Part shown: in pieces, positions 15,614 through 24,295 of the stretch
Layout of the letters: every line of letters starts with the position of its first letter
Numbering within the stretch: position 1 is the stretch's first letter
From: an uncultured Bacteroidales bacterium
Lineage (GTDB): Bacteria > Bacteroidota > Bacteroidia > Bacteroidales > UBA932
Assembly (NCBI GenBank): GCA_905233345.1
Contig: CAJODQ010000012.1
Span: 1-64,000 of the forward strand
Length of the DNA: 64,000 nucleotides
Reading direction: 5' to 3'
The notes under the pieces: model-generated
The model's input: the letters and a program-made list of their open reading frames with translations, nothing else
Database searches by the model: none
What the model was told of the DNA's origin: nothing
Program-made: the position numbers and the translations under genes

Positions 15614-16996
15614 ATGGCTGAAAAGATAGGACGTGTTCCCGTGCGCGAACAGGACCCGAAGGTCCGGGCGCACAATTTTGAAGAAGTGTGCTACGGCTAC
15701 AATCAGGAAGAGGCGCTGCTCGAGGCGTCCCGCTGCCTGAATTGCCGCACGCCCCGCTGTGTGCAGCACTGCCCGGTGGGTATCCATATTCCGGAATTCA
15801 TTGCGCAGGTGAAAGCCGGAGCCTTTGCCGAGGCTGCCGCGGTGATCGCCCGCGACAGTTCGCTGCCTGCGGTCTGCGGACGCGTCTGCCCGCAGGAGAC
15901 GCAGTGCGAAGGCAGTTGCATCCTGGGCGTGAAAGGCGAGCCGGTGGCCATCGGCAAGCTGGAGCGTTTTGTGGCCGACTGGTCGCGCGAAAACGGCGGC
16001 GTGCCGGTGGAGAAGGCGCCTTCGAAGGGTATCAAGGTGGCCGTGGTGGGCAGTGGACCATCTGGCCTGGCCTGCGCCAGCGACCTGGCCAAGCTGGGTT
16101 ACGACGTGACCATCTTCGAGGTCCTGCACAAGGCCGGCGGCGTGCTGCAGTACGGCATCCCCGAGTTCCGTCTCCCGAAGGAACGGGTGGTGGAGCCCGA
16201 GATCGACAGCGTCCGGGCATTGGGCGTCCAGATCGAGACCAACGTGGTGATCGGCCGCACGCTGACGGTCGACGACCTGCTGGACCGCGAGGGCTTCAAG
16301 GCGGTTTTTGTCGGCTCCGGCGCAGGCCTGCCGCGTTTCATGGGCATTCCCGGCGAGAGCCTGAACGGGGTGTTCTCCGCCAACGAGTTCCTGACCCGCA
16401 GCAACCTGATGAAAGCATACGATCCGTCGAGCGATACCCCGATCTTCGTCGGGAAGCGCGTGGCGGTGGTCGGCGGCGGTAACGTCGCCATGGACGCCGC
16501 GCGCACGGCGCTGCGCCTGGGTTCGGACGTGACGATCGTCTATCGCCGCACGGAAAAGGAACTCCCGGCCCGTGCCGAAGAAGTGCACCATGCCCGGGAA
16601 GAAGGCATTGACTTCAAGATGTTGACCAATCCGGTGGAGATTCTGGGCGATGAAAACGGTTGGGTGCGTGCCCTGCGCTGCATCCAGATGGAGCTCGGCG
16701 AGCCCGACGCCAGCGGCCGTCGCAGTCCAGTACCGGTGGAAGGTTCTGAGTTCGAGATTCCGGTCGATGAAGTGATCATGGCCTTGGGTACTTCGCCGAA
16801 CCCGCTGATTTCCAGTACGACGAAAGGGCTGGAGACGGAGCGTCACGGCAGCATCGTGGCCGATGAAGCCGGCGCAACGTCACGCCCCGGCGTCTTTGCC
16901 GGCGGTGATGCCGTCACTGGCGCCGCCACGGTCATCCTGGCCATGGGTGCCGGACGCCGCGCCGCCGCCGCGATCGATGCGTATCTCCGGAAGTAA
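15614..16996 (+). CDS. nfnB: NADPH-dependent glutamate synthase-like NfnB subunit
   Basis: 460 residues. N-terminal Fe-S cysteines (CLNCRTPRCVQHCPVGIHI and CGRVCPQETQCEGSC), FAD Rossmann motif VVGSGPSGLACA, and NADPH Rossmann motif VVGGGNVAMDAARTA with YRRTEKELPAR. Often annotated as homotetrameric GltA, but the preceding NfnA-type gene suggests the electron-bifurcating complex coupling NADH, ferredoxin and NADPH pools in the cytoplasm. It starts 2 bases after nfnA. A REP hairpin follows the stop. Confidence 0.85.
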   Translation: MAEKIGRVPVREQDPKVRAHNFEEVCYGYNQEEALLEASRCLNCRTPRCVQHCPVGIHIPEFIAQVKAGAFAEAAAVIARDSSLPAVCGRVCPQETQCEGSCILGVKGEPVAIGKLERFVADWSRENGGVPVEKAPSKGIKVAVVGSGPSGLACASDLAKLGYDVTIFEVLHKAGGVLQYGIPEFRLPKERVVEPEIDSVRALGVQIETNVVIGRTLTVDDLLDREGFKAVFVGSGAGLPRFMGIPGESLNGVFSANEFLTRSNLMKAYDPSSDTPIFVGKRVAVVGGGNVAMDAARTALRLGSDVTIVYRRTEKELPARAEEVHHAREEGIDFKMLTNPVEILGDENGWVRALRCIQMELGEPDASGRRSPVPVEGSEFEIPVDEVIMALGTSPNPLISSTTKGLETERHGSIVADEAGATSRPGVFAGGDAVTGAATVILAMGAGRRAAAAIDAYLRK

Positions 16997-17010
16997 GGTT
17001 AAATCTAAAA

Positions 17011-17050
17011 AAATGCTGCCGATGTCCCAAAATCGGGGACATCAACGACA
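17011..17050. repeat. Solo REP hairpin (type 1)
   Basis: A7-TGCTGCC, GATGTCCC (17021-17028), 7-base loop AAAATCG, GGGACATC (17036-17043), then AACGACA. The left arm matches the inner REP copies around the RAYT gene and the right arm matches the outer ones. It lies between the convergent 3' ends of nfnB and the C69 peptidase gene. Confidence 0.85.
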
Positions 17051-17059
17051 GTATCCCGA

Positions 17060-18727
17060 TTATTTCTCCGCCGGCTTGACGTAGCGGTCGTCGGTGACGG
17101 TCTTGACGGCATCGATAAAGGCCGGAGCATAGGCCGGAGCGGTACGGCGGCCACGGACGATGACGCCGTTTTCACTCGGCTGCATGGTCTGGTCGTTGTG
17201 CTTGACAATCAGGAAGCGGGCCAGTTTGTCCCAGCGTTTCATCATCATGTCAGTGTAGGCTTCGGTCTTGGCCGTCAGGAAAGCGGCGCGGTCGGAGGGA
17301 GTCATCTTGGAAGCCTTCTCCTCCACCTCTTTCTGGTCGGCGGCATAGAAGTCCTCCAGCTCATTCTGGGCGTCACGCAGGTCGCCAATCATGGCACTCC
17401 AGCGCGGGTAGACCATGTTGGCTACGAAGTTGTTCATCCAGAAAGCGCTTTCCGTGCTGAATTCCAGAATGTTGTTGTTCTCGCGGCGGAACGGTTCCGG
17501 CACGCGGGTGATGCCGCAGTAGACCGGCACATACGCCACCATCGTGGCATCGTCCATGTTGAAATAGGTGACACCGCCCACAGCATCGGGCAACCAGTCA
17601 CGCATCTGGCAGACCATGGTCATGCCGCTCTGCTGGCAGCCGATCGGGCGCTCGCGGAACATCGCGGTGGAGTCGCTGCTGAAGAAATTGACCGACTGGC
17701 TGCGGTACGGGGACGCATAGGGGCCTGCGCTCACGTCGGCGGTCATGTCGAGGGCCGTACCCTCATAGTGGTCGCGCATGTCGTTCATCAGCTCGCGGAC
17801 AGAAATCGGTGCATCGGGCTTGATCCAGAGCGGCAGGTGGTCGCAGACCTCCGTATGGCCGTTGATGAAGGGCAGGTACTTGTCCATTTCTGCCTTGTCG
17901 TAGTGGTGGCGGAAGAAGCTCCAGACGCGAGCTTCGCAGTAGCGGATGGCGCTGAAATCGAGCGGGCCGTAGGCTTCGCGGAAGCTGAAATCCGCATCGG
18001 AGCCCGTGTAGAAGCCCAATTCGCGGGCCAGCGACACCACGTCGGCGGCATACATGCACTCACCGGGGATTTCGCAGTAGCCGCGCTGCTTGTCGGCCTT
18101 GGATACCTTCTTCACCTGCGGGAACTGCTGGATGCGGCTGGAATTCGCATAGGCGCAGATGCAGTCGTCCGGGACACGGAGGGCCACCCACACGGCACCC
18201 TTGCGGCCCGGGCCCTTGCCCACGAGTTCCATGATCCAGGCCTCTTCCTTGTCGCAGACCGCGAAGGATTCGCCGGAAGCGTTATAGCCATACTCCTGCA
18301 CCAGTTCGTGCATGATGGCGATGGCCTCGCGGGCTGTCGTGCTGCGTTGCAGGGCCAGGTGCATGAGCGTGAAGTAATCGAGATAGCCGTCGCGGTTCAT
18401 GAGTTCCCGGCGGCCGCCCCAGGTCGTCTCGACGATGGCCACCTGGTTTTCATTCATCAGGCCGACCACACCGTAGGTGTAGGGAGCCTGGGCCACGAAC
18501 CGTTCGGACGCCTGCGGACCCCAGCCGCGGATGGCGATCATTTCGCCGGCGGCATGCTTGCCGGGCGTGAAAAAGTCCAGCGGCTGCAGGAAGCCGAAGC
18601 TGTCGCAGTTATAGGTACACATGACGCTTCCGTCGGCGGAAGCCTTCTTTCCGACAATCAGGTTCGTGCAGGCGAACGCGGCCACCACCGAGCACAACAG
18701 GATGGCCGAGAGTATCAGCTTTTTCAT
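17060..18727 (-). CDS. C69 family dipeptidase, exported
   Basis: 555 residues. Signal peptide followed at once by CTNLIVGKKASADGSV, the autoprocessed N-terminal nucleophile Cys of peptidase family C69 (U34). Further family motifs are MNENQVAIVETTWGGR, ALQRSTTAREAI and GESFAVCDKEEAW. Likely releases dipeptides from peptides in the periplasm. It is 24 bases downstream of hisS on the same strand. Size is typical for Bacteroidetes members. Confidence 0.85.
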   Translation of the reverse strand: MKKLILSAILLCSVVAAFACTNLIVGKKASADGSVMCTYNCDSFGFLQPLDFFTPGKHAAGEMIAIRGWGPQASERFVAQAPYTYGVVGLMNENQVAIVETTWGGRRELMNRDGYLDYFTLMHLALQRSTTAREAIAIMHELVQEYGYNASGESFAVCDKEEAWIMELVGKGPGRKGAVWVALRVPDDCICAYANSSRIQQFPQVKKVSKADKQRGYCEIPGECMYAADVVSLARELGFYTGSDADFSFREAYGPLDFSAIRYCEARVWSFFRHHYDKAEMDKYLPFINGHTEVCDHLPLWIKPDAPISVRELMNDMRDHYEGTALDMTADVSAGPYASPYRSQSVNFFSSDSTAMFRERPIGCQQSGMTMVCQMRDWLPDAVGGVTYFNMDDATMVAYVPVYCGITRVPEPFRRENNNILEFSTESAFWMNNFVANMVYPRWSAMIGDLRDAQNELEDFYAADQKEVEEKASKMTPSDRAAFLTAKTEAYTDMMMKRWDKLARFLIVKHNDQTMQPSENGVIVRGRRTAPAYAPAFIDAVKTVTDDRYVKPAEK

Positions 18728-18751
18728 GGTTTCTGTATGTTAATGAATCAA

Positions 18752-20068
18752 TTACGCTTGCTGCAGGCAGGAAAGCAGTTCGGCTTTTGGCACGCTCCGC
18801 TGCTCGCCGCTGGCGAGGTTCTTGAGCGTGACGGTGCCTTCGGACACTTCCTGGTCTCCCACGATGGCCAGGTACGGGATGCCCTTGCGGTCTGCATATT
18901 CGAACTGTTTCTTGAGCTTCGTGTTGTCGGGATACACCTCGCATGCGACGCCCCCGGCGCGCAGACTGGCCGCGATGGGCAGCGAGTAGGCGATCTCCCG
19001 TTCTCCCATGTTGGTGAAGAGGACCCGGGCGGATGCCGCGCCGTCTTTCGGGAAGAGATCCAGGCCGCTCAGCACATCGAAGATGCGGTCGGCGCCGAAG
19101 CTGATGCCCACACCCGACATGTTCGGCAGGCCGAAGATGCCGGTCAGGTCGTCGTAGCGGCCGCCGCCGCAGATGCTGCCGATGGCGAAATCGAGTGCCT
19201 TCACTTCGAAGATGGCGCCGGTGTAATAGTTCAGGCCGCGGGCGAGCGACAGGTCGAGTTCGACGGGCTGGCGGATGCCCGCTTCGGCGATCAGGCCGAA
19301 GAGCGTCTCCACTTCCTCCAGGCCCTTCAATCCAGTCTCGGAGTTGGCGAGCAGCGTCCGCATCCGCGTAAGTTTCTCCTGCGTCGTGCCAGACAGCGTC
19401 AGCACCGGCTCGATGACGGCGATGGCCGCTTCGTCGAGCCCTTTTTCGCGAAGTTCCTCCTTGACCGCGTCAATGCCGATCTTGTCGATCTTGTCGATGG
19501 CCACGGTGATGTCCACCAGCTTGTCGGGCTGTCCCGACACTTCGGCCAGGCCGGAGAGGATCTTGCGGTTGTTGATCTTGATGCAGACCCGCACGCCCAT
19601 CTGCCCGAACACGTCATCCACAATCTGGACGAGTTCCAGCTCATTGAGCAGCGACTTGCTGCCGATCACATCGACATCGCACTGGTAAAACTCCCGGTAG
19701 CGGCCCTTCTGCGGCCGGTCGGCCCGCCAGACGGGCTGGATCTGATAGCGCTTGAAGGGGAAGGAGATCTCATTCTGGTGCTGCACCACGAATCGGGCGA
19801 AGGGCACGGTCAGGTCGTAGCGCAGGCCTTTCTCCGGAGCCAGTGCGGCTTTCTCTCCGCTGTTCTGGATGCGGAACAGGAGCTTGTCGCCTTCCTCGCC
19901 GTATTTGCCCAGCAGGGTGCCGAGGTTCTCCATCGAGGGGGTCTCGATGCACTGGTAGCCGTATTTCTGAAAAACGGAACGGACAACTTGGAAAATATAA
20001 TTGCGACCCGCCATCTCGGCCGGGCCGAAATCGCGGGTCCCTTTCGGGATAGAGGGTTTCTGAGCCAT
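18752..20068 (-). CDS. hisS: Histidine--tRNA ligase
   Basis: 438 residues. Class II motifs are complete: [18 protein letters not shown] (motif 1 region), [19 protein letters not shown] (motif 2), the histidine-specific [18 protein letters not shown] and [11 protein letters not shown] (motif 3), then the anticodon-binding domain. Charges tRNA-His. The start at 20068 ([14 protein letters not shown]) is chosen over 20122 because the extra residues lie in the preceding gene. It follows the lipoprotein gene stop by one base. Confidence 0.95.
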   Translation of the reverse strand: MAQKPSIPKGTRDFGPAEMAGRNYIFQVVRSVFQKYGYQCIETPSMENLGTLLGKYGEEGDKLLFRIQNSGEKAALAPEKGLRYDLTVPFARFVVQHQNEISFPFKRYQIQPVWRADRPQKGRYREFYQCDVDVIGSKSLLNELELVQIVDDVFGQMGVRVCIKINNRKILSGLAEVSGQPDKLVDITVAIDKIDKIGIDAVKEELREKGLDEAAIAVIEPVLTLSGTTQEKLTRMRTLLANSETGLKGLEEVETLFGLIAEAGIRQPVELDLSLARGLNYYTGAIFEVKALDFAIGSICGGGRYDDLTGIFGLPNMSGVGISFGADRIFDVLSGLDLFPKDGAASARVLFTNMGEREIAYSLPIAASLRAGGVACEVYPDNTKLKKQFEYADRKGIPYLAIVGDQEVSEGTVTLKNLASGEQRSVPKAELLSCLQQA

Positions 20069-20069
20069 T

Positions 20070-20624
20070 TTATCTGTATACTGAGACAGGAATTTCCGTG
20101 AGCATGACCTCCGTGCTTCCATACGGACGGTGTGCTTGGTAGTACACTGAGAAGCGCTCGTAGATCACATCGCCGATCTTCACATGGTCTTTGTCCTGGA
20201 ATTTGATGTCCTGTCCTTCCTCATATTCGCCGGAGCCTCGACCGGCACCGTTCGGCTTCTCGAAATAGATCTTGCTGTCCTTGACATAGAACAGCAGTTG
20301 TTTGCTGGAGGTGTAATCGTTCGAGGAAATGTCTATATAGGTGAAATGTTTGCGGTCTTTCTTGAAGGAGAGCGCCTCGTAATAGACGGTCTTCGTATAG
20401 CTGAGATTGGGGTTTGTCTTGTCAACGAATGTGACCTCGATGCCGCCGTTCGAATTCAGGTCTCCATTCCACTGGGCCTTGAAATACTCAGTCTCCTGCG
20501 ATCCGCTCGCGTGGATGGGCCACCAGTCATCGTAAAGATTCTTAACTGTTGTGTTGTCCGCGCAGGAAGCGGCCATCAACAGGGCGGCTGCCAAAAAAAC
20601 GAGGTGAAAAACTTTGATCCGCAT
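20070..20624 (-). CDS. Lipoprotein of unknown function
   Basis: 184 residues. Lipobox MAASC, then a compact beta-rich domain with conserved-looking [20 protein letters not shown] and DVIYERF segments, reminiscent of lipocalin-like Bacteroidales lipoproteins. No catalytic motif. First gene of a possible operon with hisS. It shares a 76-base divergent promoter region with the plug-domain lipoprotein gene at 20701. Confidence 0.65.
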   Translation of the reverse strand: MRIKVFHLVFLAAALLMAASCADNTTVKNLYDDWWPIHASGSQETEYFKAQWNGDLNSNGGIEVTFVDKTNPNLSYTKTVYYEALSFKKDRKHFTYIDISSNDYTSSKQLLFYVKDSKIYFEKPNGAGRGSGEYEEGQDIKFQDKDHVKIGDVIYERFSVYYQAHRPYGSTEVMLTEIPVSVYR

Positions 20625-20700
20625 GATTGTATAGTTATTGGATTGTCTTGCAAATATACAAAATAATGACAATCTTTGTAAGGATTTAAATACTGCCGTC

Positions 20701-21180
20701 ATGAAAACACGCTGGATTCTGGGAGCGGGGCTCCTGCTGCTTTCCTTCCTTCTCACTGCCTGTGGCGCTGCAGGAAATGCCGCAACTGACCAACAGGACA
20801 ATCAGGTCAATGTAGGTTACGGCACCGCAGATAAAGATGACGTGAATTACTCTGTCTCTTCTGTCAAGGTTTCCGACAAGGAAATTGCCACCTACAACAA
20901 CATGTATGACTACCTGCGCGGACGGGTTCCCGGCGTTGTCATCGGGCCGGACAATTCCATCCGGATCCGGGGCATCAATTCGATCAATTCTTCCAATGAA
21001 CCGCTGATTCTGGTCGATGGCGTGGAAGTCACGGACTTGACCAATATCAATCCGATGGATGTCTATTCCGTGGATGTGCTCAAGGATGCATCGTCTTCCA
21101 TTTATGGCGTCCGGGGTGGTAATGGCGTGATCCTGATCACGACGAAAGGCGCCAAGCATACCAGCCGCGACACGAAGTAG
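20701..21180 (+). CDS. Stand-alone TonB plug-domain lipoprotein
   Basis: 159 residues. Signal peptide with lipobox LLTACG, then a complete SusC-type plug domain: VNVGYGTADKDD, YLRGRVPGVVIG, IRIRGINSINSSNEPLILVDG, INPMDVYSVDVLKDASSSIYG, GGNGVILITTKGA. Translation stops directly after the plug, with no barrel, and downstream sequence goes straight to another promoter and gene. It is therefore a free plug domain attached to a lipid anchor rather than a truncated receptor gene end. Function unknown; it may bind TonB or pair with a receptor encoded elsewhere. Confidence 0.8.
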   Translation: MKTRWILGAGLLLLSFLLTACGAAGNAATDQQDNQVNVGYGTADKDDVNYSVSSVKVSDKEIATYNNMYDYLRGRVPGVVIGPDNSIRIRGINSINSSNEPLILVDGVEVTDLTNINPMDVYSVDVLKDASSSIYGVRGGNGVILITTKGAKHTSRDTK

Positions 21181-21215
21181 GTGTGCAAGAGAGTACAGCG
21201 ACAGCCATTTTTTCG

Positions 21216-21223
21216 TATTTTTG
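21216..21223 (+). promoter_or_regulatory. -7 box TATTTTTG for serine palmitoyltransferase gene
   Basis: TATTTTTG fits TAnnTTTG and lies 24 bases upstream of the start codon at 21248. Confidence 0.4.
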
Positions 21224-21247
21224 CGCGTTCTTGAAAAAACGAAATCC

Positions 21248-22441
21248 ATGAAGGATAGCCTTTTGAATAAAATATGCGCCGAATTCACCCTGGCCGATGA
21301 AGTCAAGGCCATGGGTATCTATCCCTATTACCGTCCCATCGAATCGGGCCAGGACCCGGTCGTAAAGATGCAGGGAAAGAATGTCATGATGTTCGGCTCC
21401 AACTCTTACCTGGGCCTTTCCGACGACCCGCGCCTGAAAGAAGCCGCCATGGAAGCCATTCGCAAATATGGCACCAGCTGCTCGGGTTCCCGTTTCCTCA
21501 ACGGTACCCTCGACATTCACCTGGCGTTGGAAGAGAAGCTGGCGAAGCTGGTCGGCAAGGAAGAAGCCGTGACCTACAGCACCGGCTTCCAGGTCAATCT
21601 GGGCGTCGTTTCCTGCCTGGGATTCAAGGACGGCTTTGTCTTCCTCGACTCACTGGACCACGCCTGCATCATCGATGGCAGCCGCCTCTCGTTCAGCCGC
21701 GTACTCAAATTCCCCCACAATGACATGGAATCCCTTGAGAAGAAGATGCAAGTCGCACCGATCGAGGCACCGAAGCTCATCGTGGTGGACGGCGTCTATT
21801 CCATGGAAGGCGACATCGCCCCTGTTCCGGAGCTGGTCGCCCTCTGCGAGAAATACAACGCTTCGCTGATGATCGACGATGCCCATGGCCTCGGCGTCCT
21901 GGGTGACCACGGACGCGGCACGGCCAACCATTTCGGCCTGACCGACAAGGTGGACCTCATCATGGGCACCTTCTCCAAATCATTCGGTTCGCTGGGCGGT
22001 TTCATCGCCGGCGACCACGAGGTGATCAACTACCTCAAACACAATTCCCGTTCGCTGATCTTCAGTGCCAGCATGCCGCCGGCCAACGTGGCCGCCGTCA
22101 ACCGGGCCATCGACATCATGCTCTCCGAACCGGAGCGCATCGACCACCTCTGGGCCCTGACCCGTCACGCCCATGAGGAATTCAAGGCACGCGGCTTCGA
22201 CATCGGTCATACCCAGTCCCCGATCATCCCGCTCTTCGTTCGCGACTTGAAGAAATGTTTGACTGCCGTGAAGATGGCCCTCGACGAAGGTGTCTTCATC
22301 ACCCCGGTCATCCCGCCGGCCGTGCCCGAAGACTCGGTCATCGTCCGCTTCGCCCTGATGGCTACGCACAACTTCGAACAGCTCGACGAAGCCATCGACA
22401 AGCTGACGAAGGTATTCCGGAAACTGGAGATTATTCCGTAA
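21248..22441 (+). CDS. spt: Serine palmitoyltransferase (alpha-oxoamine synthase family)
   Basis: 397 residues. Fold-type I PLP enzyme: MFGSNSYLGL, CSGSRFLNGTLDIHLALE, STGFQVNLGVVSCL, DHACIIDGSR, DDAHGLGVLGDHGRGT and the PLP lysine in GTFSKSFGSLGGF. The N-terminus (MGIYPYYRPIESGQDPVV) and these motifs match the Bacteroides SPT that condenses serine with a fatty acyl-CoA, the first step of bacterial sphingolipid synthesis. Relatives (Kbl, BioF) are alternatives, but the pattern fits SPT best. Start at 21248; an upstream ATG at 21221 lies in the leader. Confidence 0.85.
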   Translation: MKDSLLNKICAEFTLADEVKAMGIYPYYRPIESGQDPVVKMQGKNVMMFGSNSYLGLSDDPRLKEAAMEAIRKYGTSCSGSRFLNGTLDIHLALEEKLAKLVGKEEAVTYSTGFQVNLGVVSCLGFKDGFVFLDSLDHACIIDGSRLSFSRVLKFPHNDMESLEKKMQVAPIEAPKLIVVDGVYSMEGDIAPVPELVALCEKYNASLMIDDAHGLGVLGDHGRGTANHFGLTDKVDLIMGTFSKSFGSLGGFIAGDHEVINYLKHNSRSLIFSASMPPANVAAVNRAIDIMLSEPERIDHLWALTRHAHEEFKARGFDIGHTQSPIIPLFVRDLKKCLTAVKMALDEGVFITPVIPPAVPEDSVIVRFALMATHNFEQLDEAIDKLTKVFRKLEIIP

Positions 22442-22448
22442 TTACTCC

Positions 22449-22548
22449 AAGATGTCGTTGATGTCCCCAAAACTGGGACATCCAAAGCAAATCCATAGAA
22501 AAACGCTGCCGGTGTCCCCGATTTTGGGACATCGGCAGCGTTTTTTTC
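22449..22548. repeat. REP hairpin pair upstream of RAYT
   Basis: Outer hairpin: GATGTCGTT then GATGTCCC (22460-22467), 7-base loop, GGGACATC (22475-22482). About 20 bases later the inner hairpin has CGCTGCCGGTGTCCC (22504-22518) paired with GGGACATCGGCAGCG (22526-22540) around a 7-base loop, followed by T7. The inner one can also serve as the intrinsic terminator of the spt gene. Confidence 0.88.
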
Positions 22549-22567
22549 TCCTTTTCGAAAATAAGAC

Positions 22568-22598
22568 TTGACAACGGCCTTTCCTGATATTATCTTTG
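22568..22598 (+). promoter_or_regulatory. Probable promoter of the RAYT gene
   Basis: TTG (22568-22570) and TATCTTTG (22591-22598) separated by 20 bases. A hairpin GCTCTT/AAGAGC follows in the leader (about 22647-22665). Confidence 0.45.
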
Positions 22599-22738
22599 TG
22601 ATGTAACCGTTAGATTTGTGCTGAATGAAAACGATCTTTGAAACCGCTCTTCATCAGAAAGAGCAGCAGGAACATACGAATACGACATAGATTGGTTGGA
22701 AGCAGAAGAAGTTGGATACGAAGAAAAGGAATGTGGAG

Positions 22739-23605
22739 ATGGGAAAGATGGAGTTTCAGTTGGTGACCACGGATCACCTTGTTGACAGGTTATGGTTTCA
22801 GGATGATGATGATTTCAAGGCTGGTATGAATGGTGTGGCCGTCGTTGCTCATCTGTTGGAAATGGAAGTCTTGTCATTTATTCTTATGTCTAATCACGTG
22901 CACTTTGTCCTATGTGGATGCCATGATGAATCGTTGATGTTCATCAATGAGTTCAAACGTCACCATTCGGCATACTTGCAAAGGAAGTATGGACTCAAGG
23001 AGTTCCTGCGACGGAATGATGCGGATGTTCAAAAGGTATCCACTGAAGACGAATCGCTCGAAAGGGCCATTGCCTATGTGCAGATGAACAGCGTAGCTGC
23101 CAATATCTGCCTGCATCCTACCGGTTATCCCTGGGGAACGGGCAATGCCTTTTTCAAATTGACGCCCATTCATGGAAGAATCCTCGCGACCATGTCCCGG
23201 CGTTCCCAAATCAAGTGTCTCAGAAGCAATATAGAATTACCGGAATGCATCCGCATTTCGGATGGCTATGTCTTACCCGAATCATTCGTGCAGGTTCGTT
23301 TTGTCGAAGATATTTACAGGACGCCCGCACGATTCAATTATTTTTTGAGCAACTCTTCAAAAGCAAAGCGGAAATTGGAGACGAACCCTGACCTTCCTTC
23401 ATTCAGAGACCAGATTATTCTTTCCGCCATTCCTGATCTATGCCGGTCTCTCTATCGGCAACCGTCTCTCAACGAGCTGTCTTCAGGTCAACAAGGAGAG
23501 GTCGTCAGGCAGTTGCGCAGGCGTTTCAATGCAGATATCCATCAGCTGGTCAGAGTGACTGGAATTGTATACCCGGAGATGGCCAGGATGCTTGACAGTA
23601 TCTAA
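22739..23605 (+). CDS. REP-associated tyrosine transposase (RAYT, Y1 family)
   Basis: 288 residues from ATG 22739 (TTG 22712 and ATG 22748 are alternatives). Y1_Tnp/HUH endonuclease fold: FILMSNHVHFVLCG contains the HxH metal motif, and AIAYVQMNSVAANI contains the expected catalytic Tyr in the position of the YIHxNPV motif of RAYTs. C-terminal half (FNYFLSNSSKAKRKLE onward) is a probable REP-binding region. Single gene without a second transposase frame, flanked on both sides by pairs of REP hairpins, as in bacterial REPtrons. RAYTs cut and join REP DNA as single strands and are usually domesticated. AT-richer than its neighbours. Confidence 0.85.
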   Translation: MGKMEFQLVTTDHLVDRLWFQDDDDFKAGMNGVAVVAHLLEMEVLSFILMSNHVHFVLCGCHDESLMFINEFKRHHSAYLQRKYGLKEFLRRNDADVQKVSTEDESLERAIAYVQMNSVAANICLHPTGYPWGTGNAFFKLTPIHGRILATMSRRSQIKCLRSNIELPECIRISDGYVLPESFVQVRFVEDIYRTPARFNYFLSNSSKAKRKLETNPDLPSFRDQIILSAIPDLCRSLYRQPSLNELSSGQQGEVVRQLRRRFNADIHQLVRVTGIVYPEMARMLDSI

Positions 23606-23610
23606 ATACT

Positions 23611-23697
23611 GCTGCCGATGTCCCCAAACGTTGGACACCGGCAGCATTTTTCCTTCAAAACGATGTTGATGTCCCAAAATCAGGGACATCAACGACA
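23611..23697. repeat. REP hairpin pair downstream of RAYT
   Basis: Inner hairpin: GCTGCCGATGTCC (23611-23623) with GGACACCGGCAGC (23633-23645), then T5. After about 20 bases the outer hairpin is a perfect 11-bp stem GTTGATGTCCC (23665-23675), 7-base loop AAAATCA, GGGACATCAAC (23683-23693), then GACA. The arrangement mirrors the upstream pair. Confidence 0.9.
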
Positions 23698-23705
23698 TTT
23701 AGGAG

Positions 23706-24206
23706 TTATTTTCGTTTGTAGATATAGCGGTAAAAGAGGTGTGAGCCGGAAGGGTCTTGTCCGAACCAGTGGATCGGCCCGCCGACATTGTACGATTCTT
23801 CCCGAAGGATCAGCCTGTCGGTCGTTACTTCTGCCACATCATAGAAATAGCCCCCATTGATGAAGATATGGTTATATCTGTATTTCCACTGACCCTGTCC
23901 CCACTCATCCGACATCCCTTTGGCGCGAAAAGAGCCATTGTCCTTGAAGGAAAACTCCCTATAGGGAAAGACATTGTTGACATCCTTGATCCTAACGAGT
24001 TTCCCGTCCTCCCATTCTTCTGACTGCGTCGAAACGAATACCCAGTCTTTACATAAAGTAGACACTTGGTATTTATTCTTTACCGACTGATCGACGAAGT
24101 TTTCTCCGAAGAACTCGATTTGTTCACTCTCTTCAATGATAGACTCACAGGCAGACACCGGAAACAGTATCAATGCAACGGCAAACAGAAGGACAAGACG
24201 TTTCAT
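23706..24206 (-). CDS. Small lipoprotein of unknown function
   Basis: 166 residues. Signal peptide with lipobox PVSAC. The mature part has a lipocalin-like pattern: LCKDWVFVSTQSEEWEDG, FSFKDNGSFRAKG, QWKYRYNHIFINGG and TTDRLILREES, as in the DUF-type lipocalin-like lipoproteins of Bacteroidales. No enzyme motif. The start is MKRLVLLF at 24206; the codons up to 24245 precede the signal peptide. Its stop lies 9 bases from the outer REP hairpin. Confidence 0.65.
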   Translation of the reverse strand: MKRLVLLFAVALILFPVSACESIIEESEQIEFFGENFVDQSVKNKYQVSTLCKDWVFVSTQSEEWEDGKLVRIKDVNNVFPYREFSFKDNGSFRAKGMSDEWGQGQWKYRYNHIFINGGYFYDVAEVTTDRLILREESYNVGGPIHWFGQDPSGSHLFYRYIYKRK

Positions 24207-24295
24207 AAAAAAGATGTTTGCAGTATAGATGCACGAAGGTATCAAAATGTTGCGTCCTGACTGCCGAAAGATTTGTTATCGACAGCAAGGAAGCT

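Noticed and set aside
17198..20101. Open frame of about 967 codons opposite hisS and the C69 peptidase
   Set aside because: It spans two well-supported genes on the other strand and has no recognisable domain; low stop density is due to GC content.
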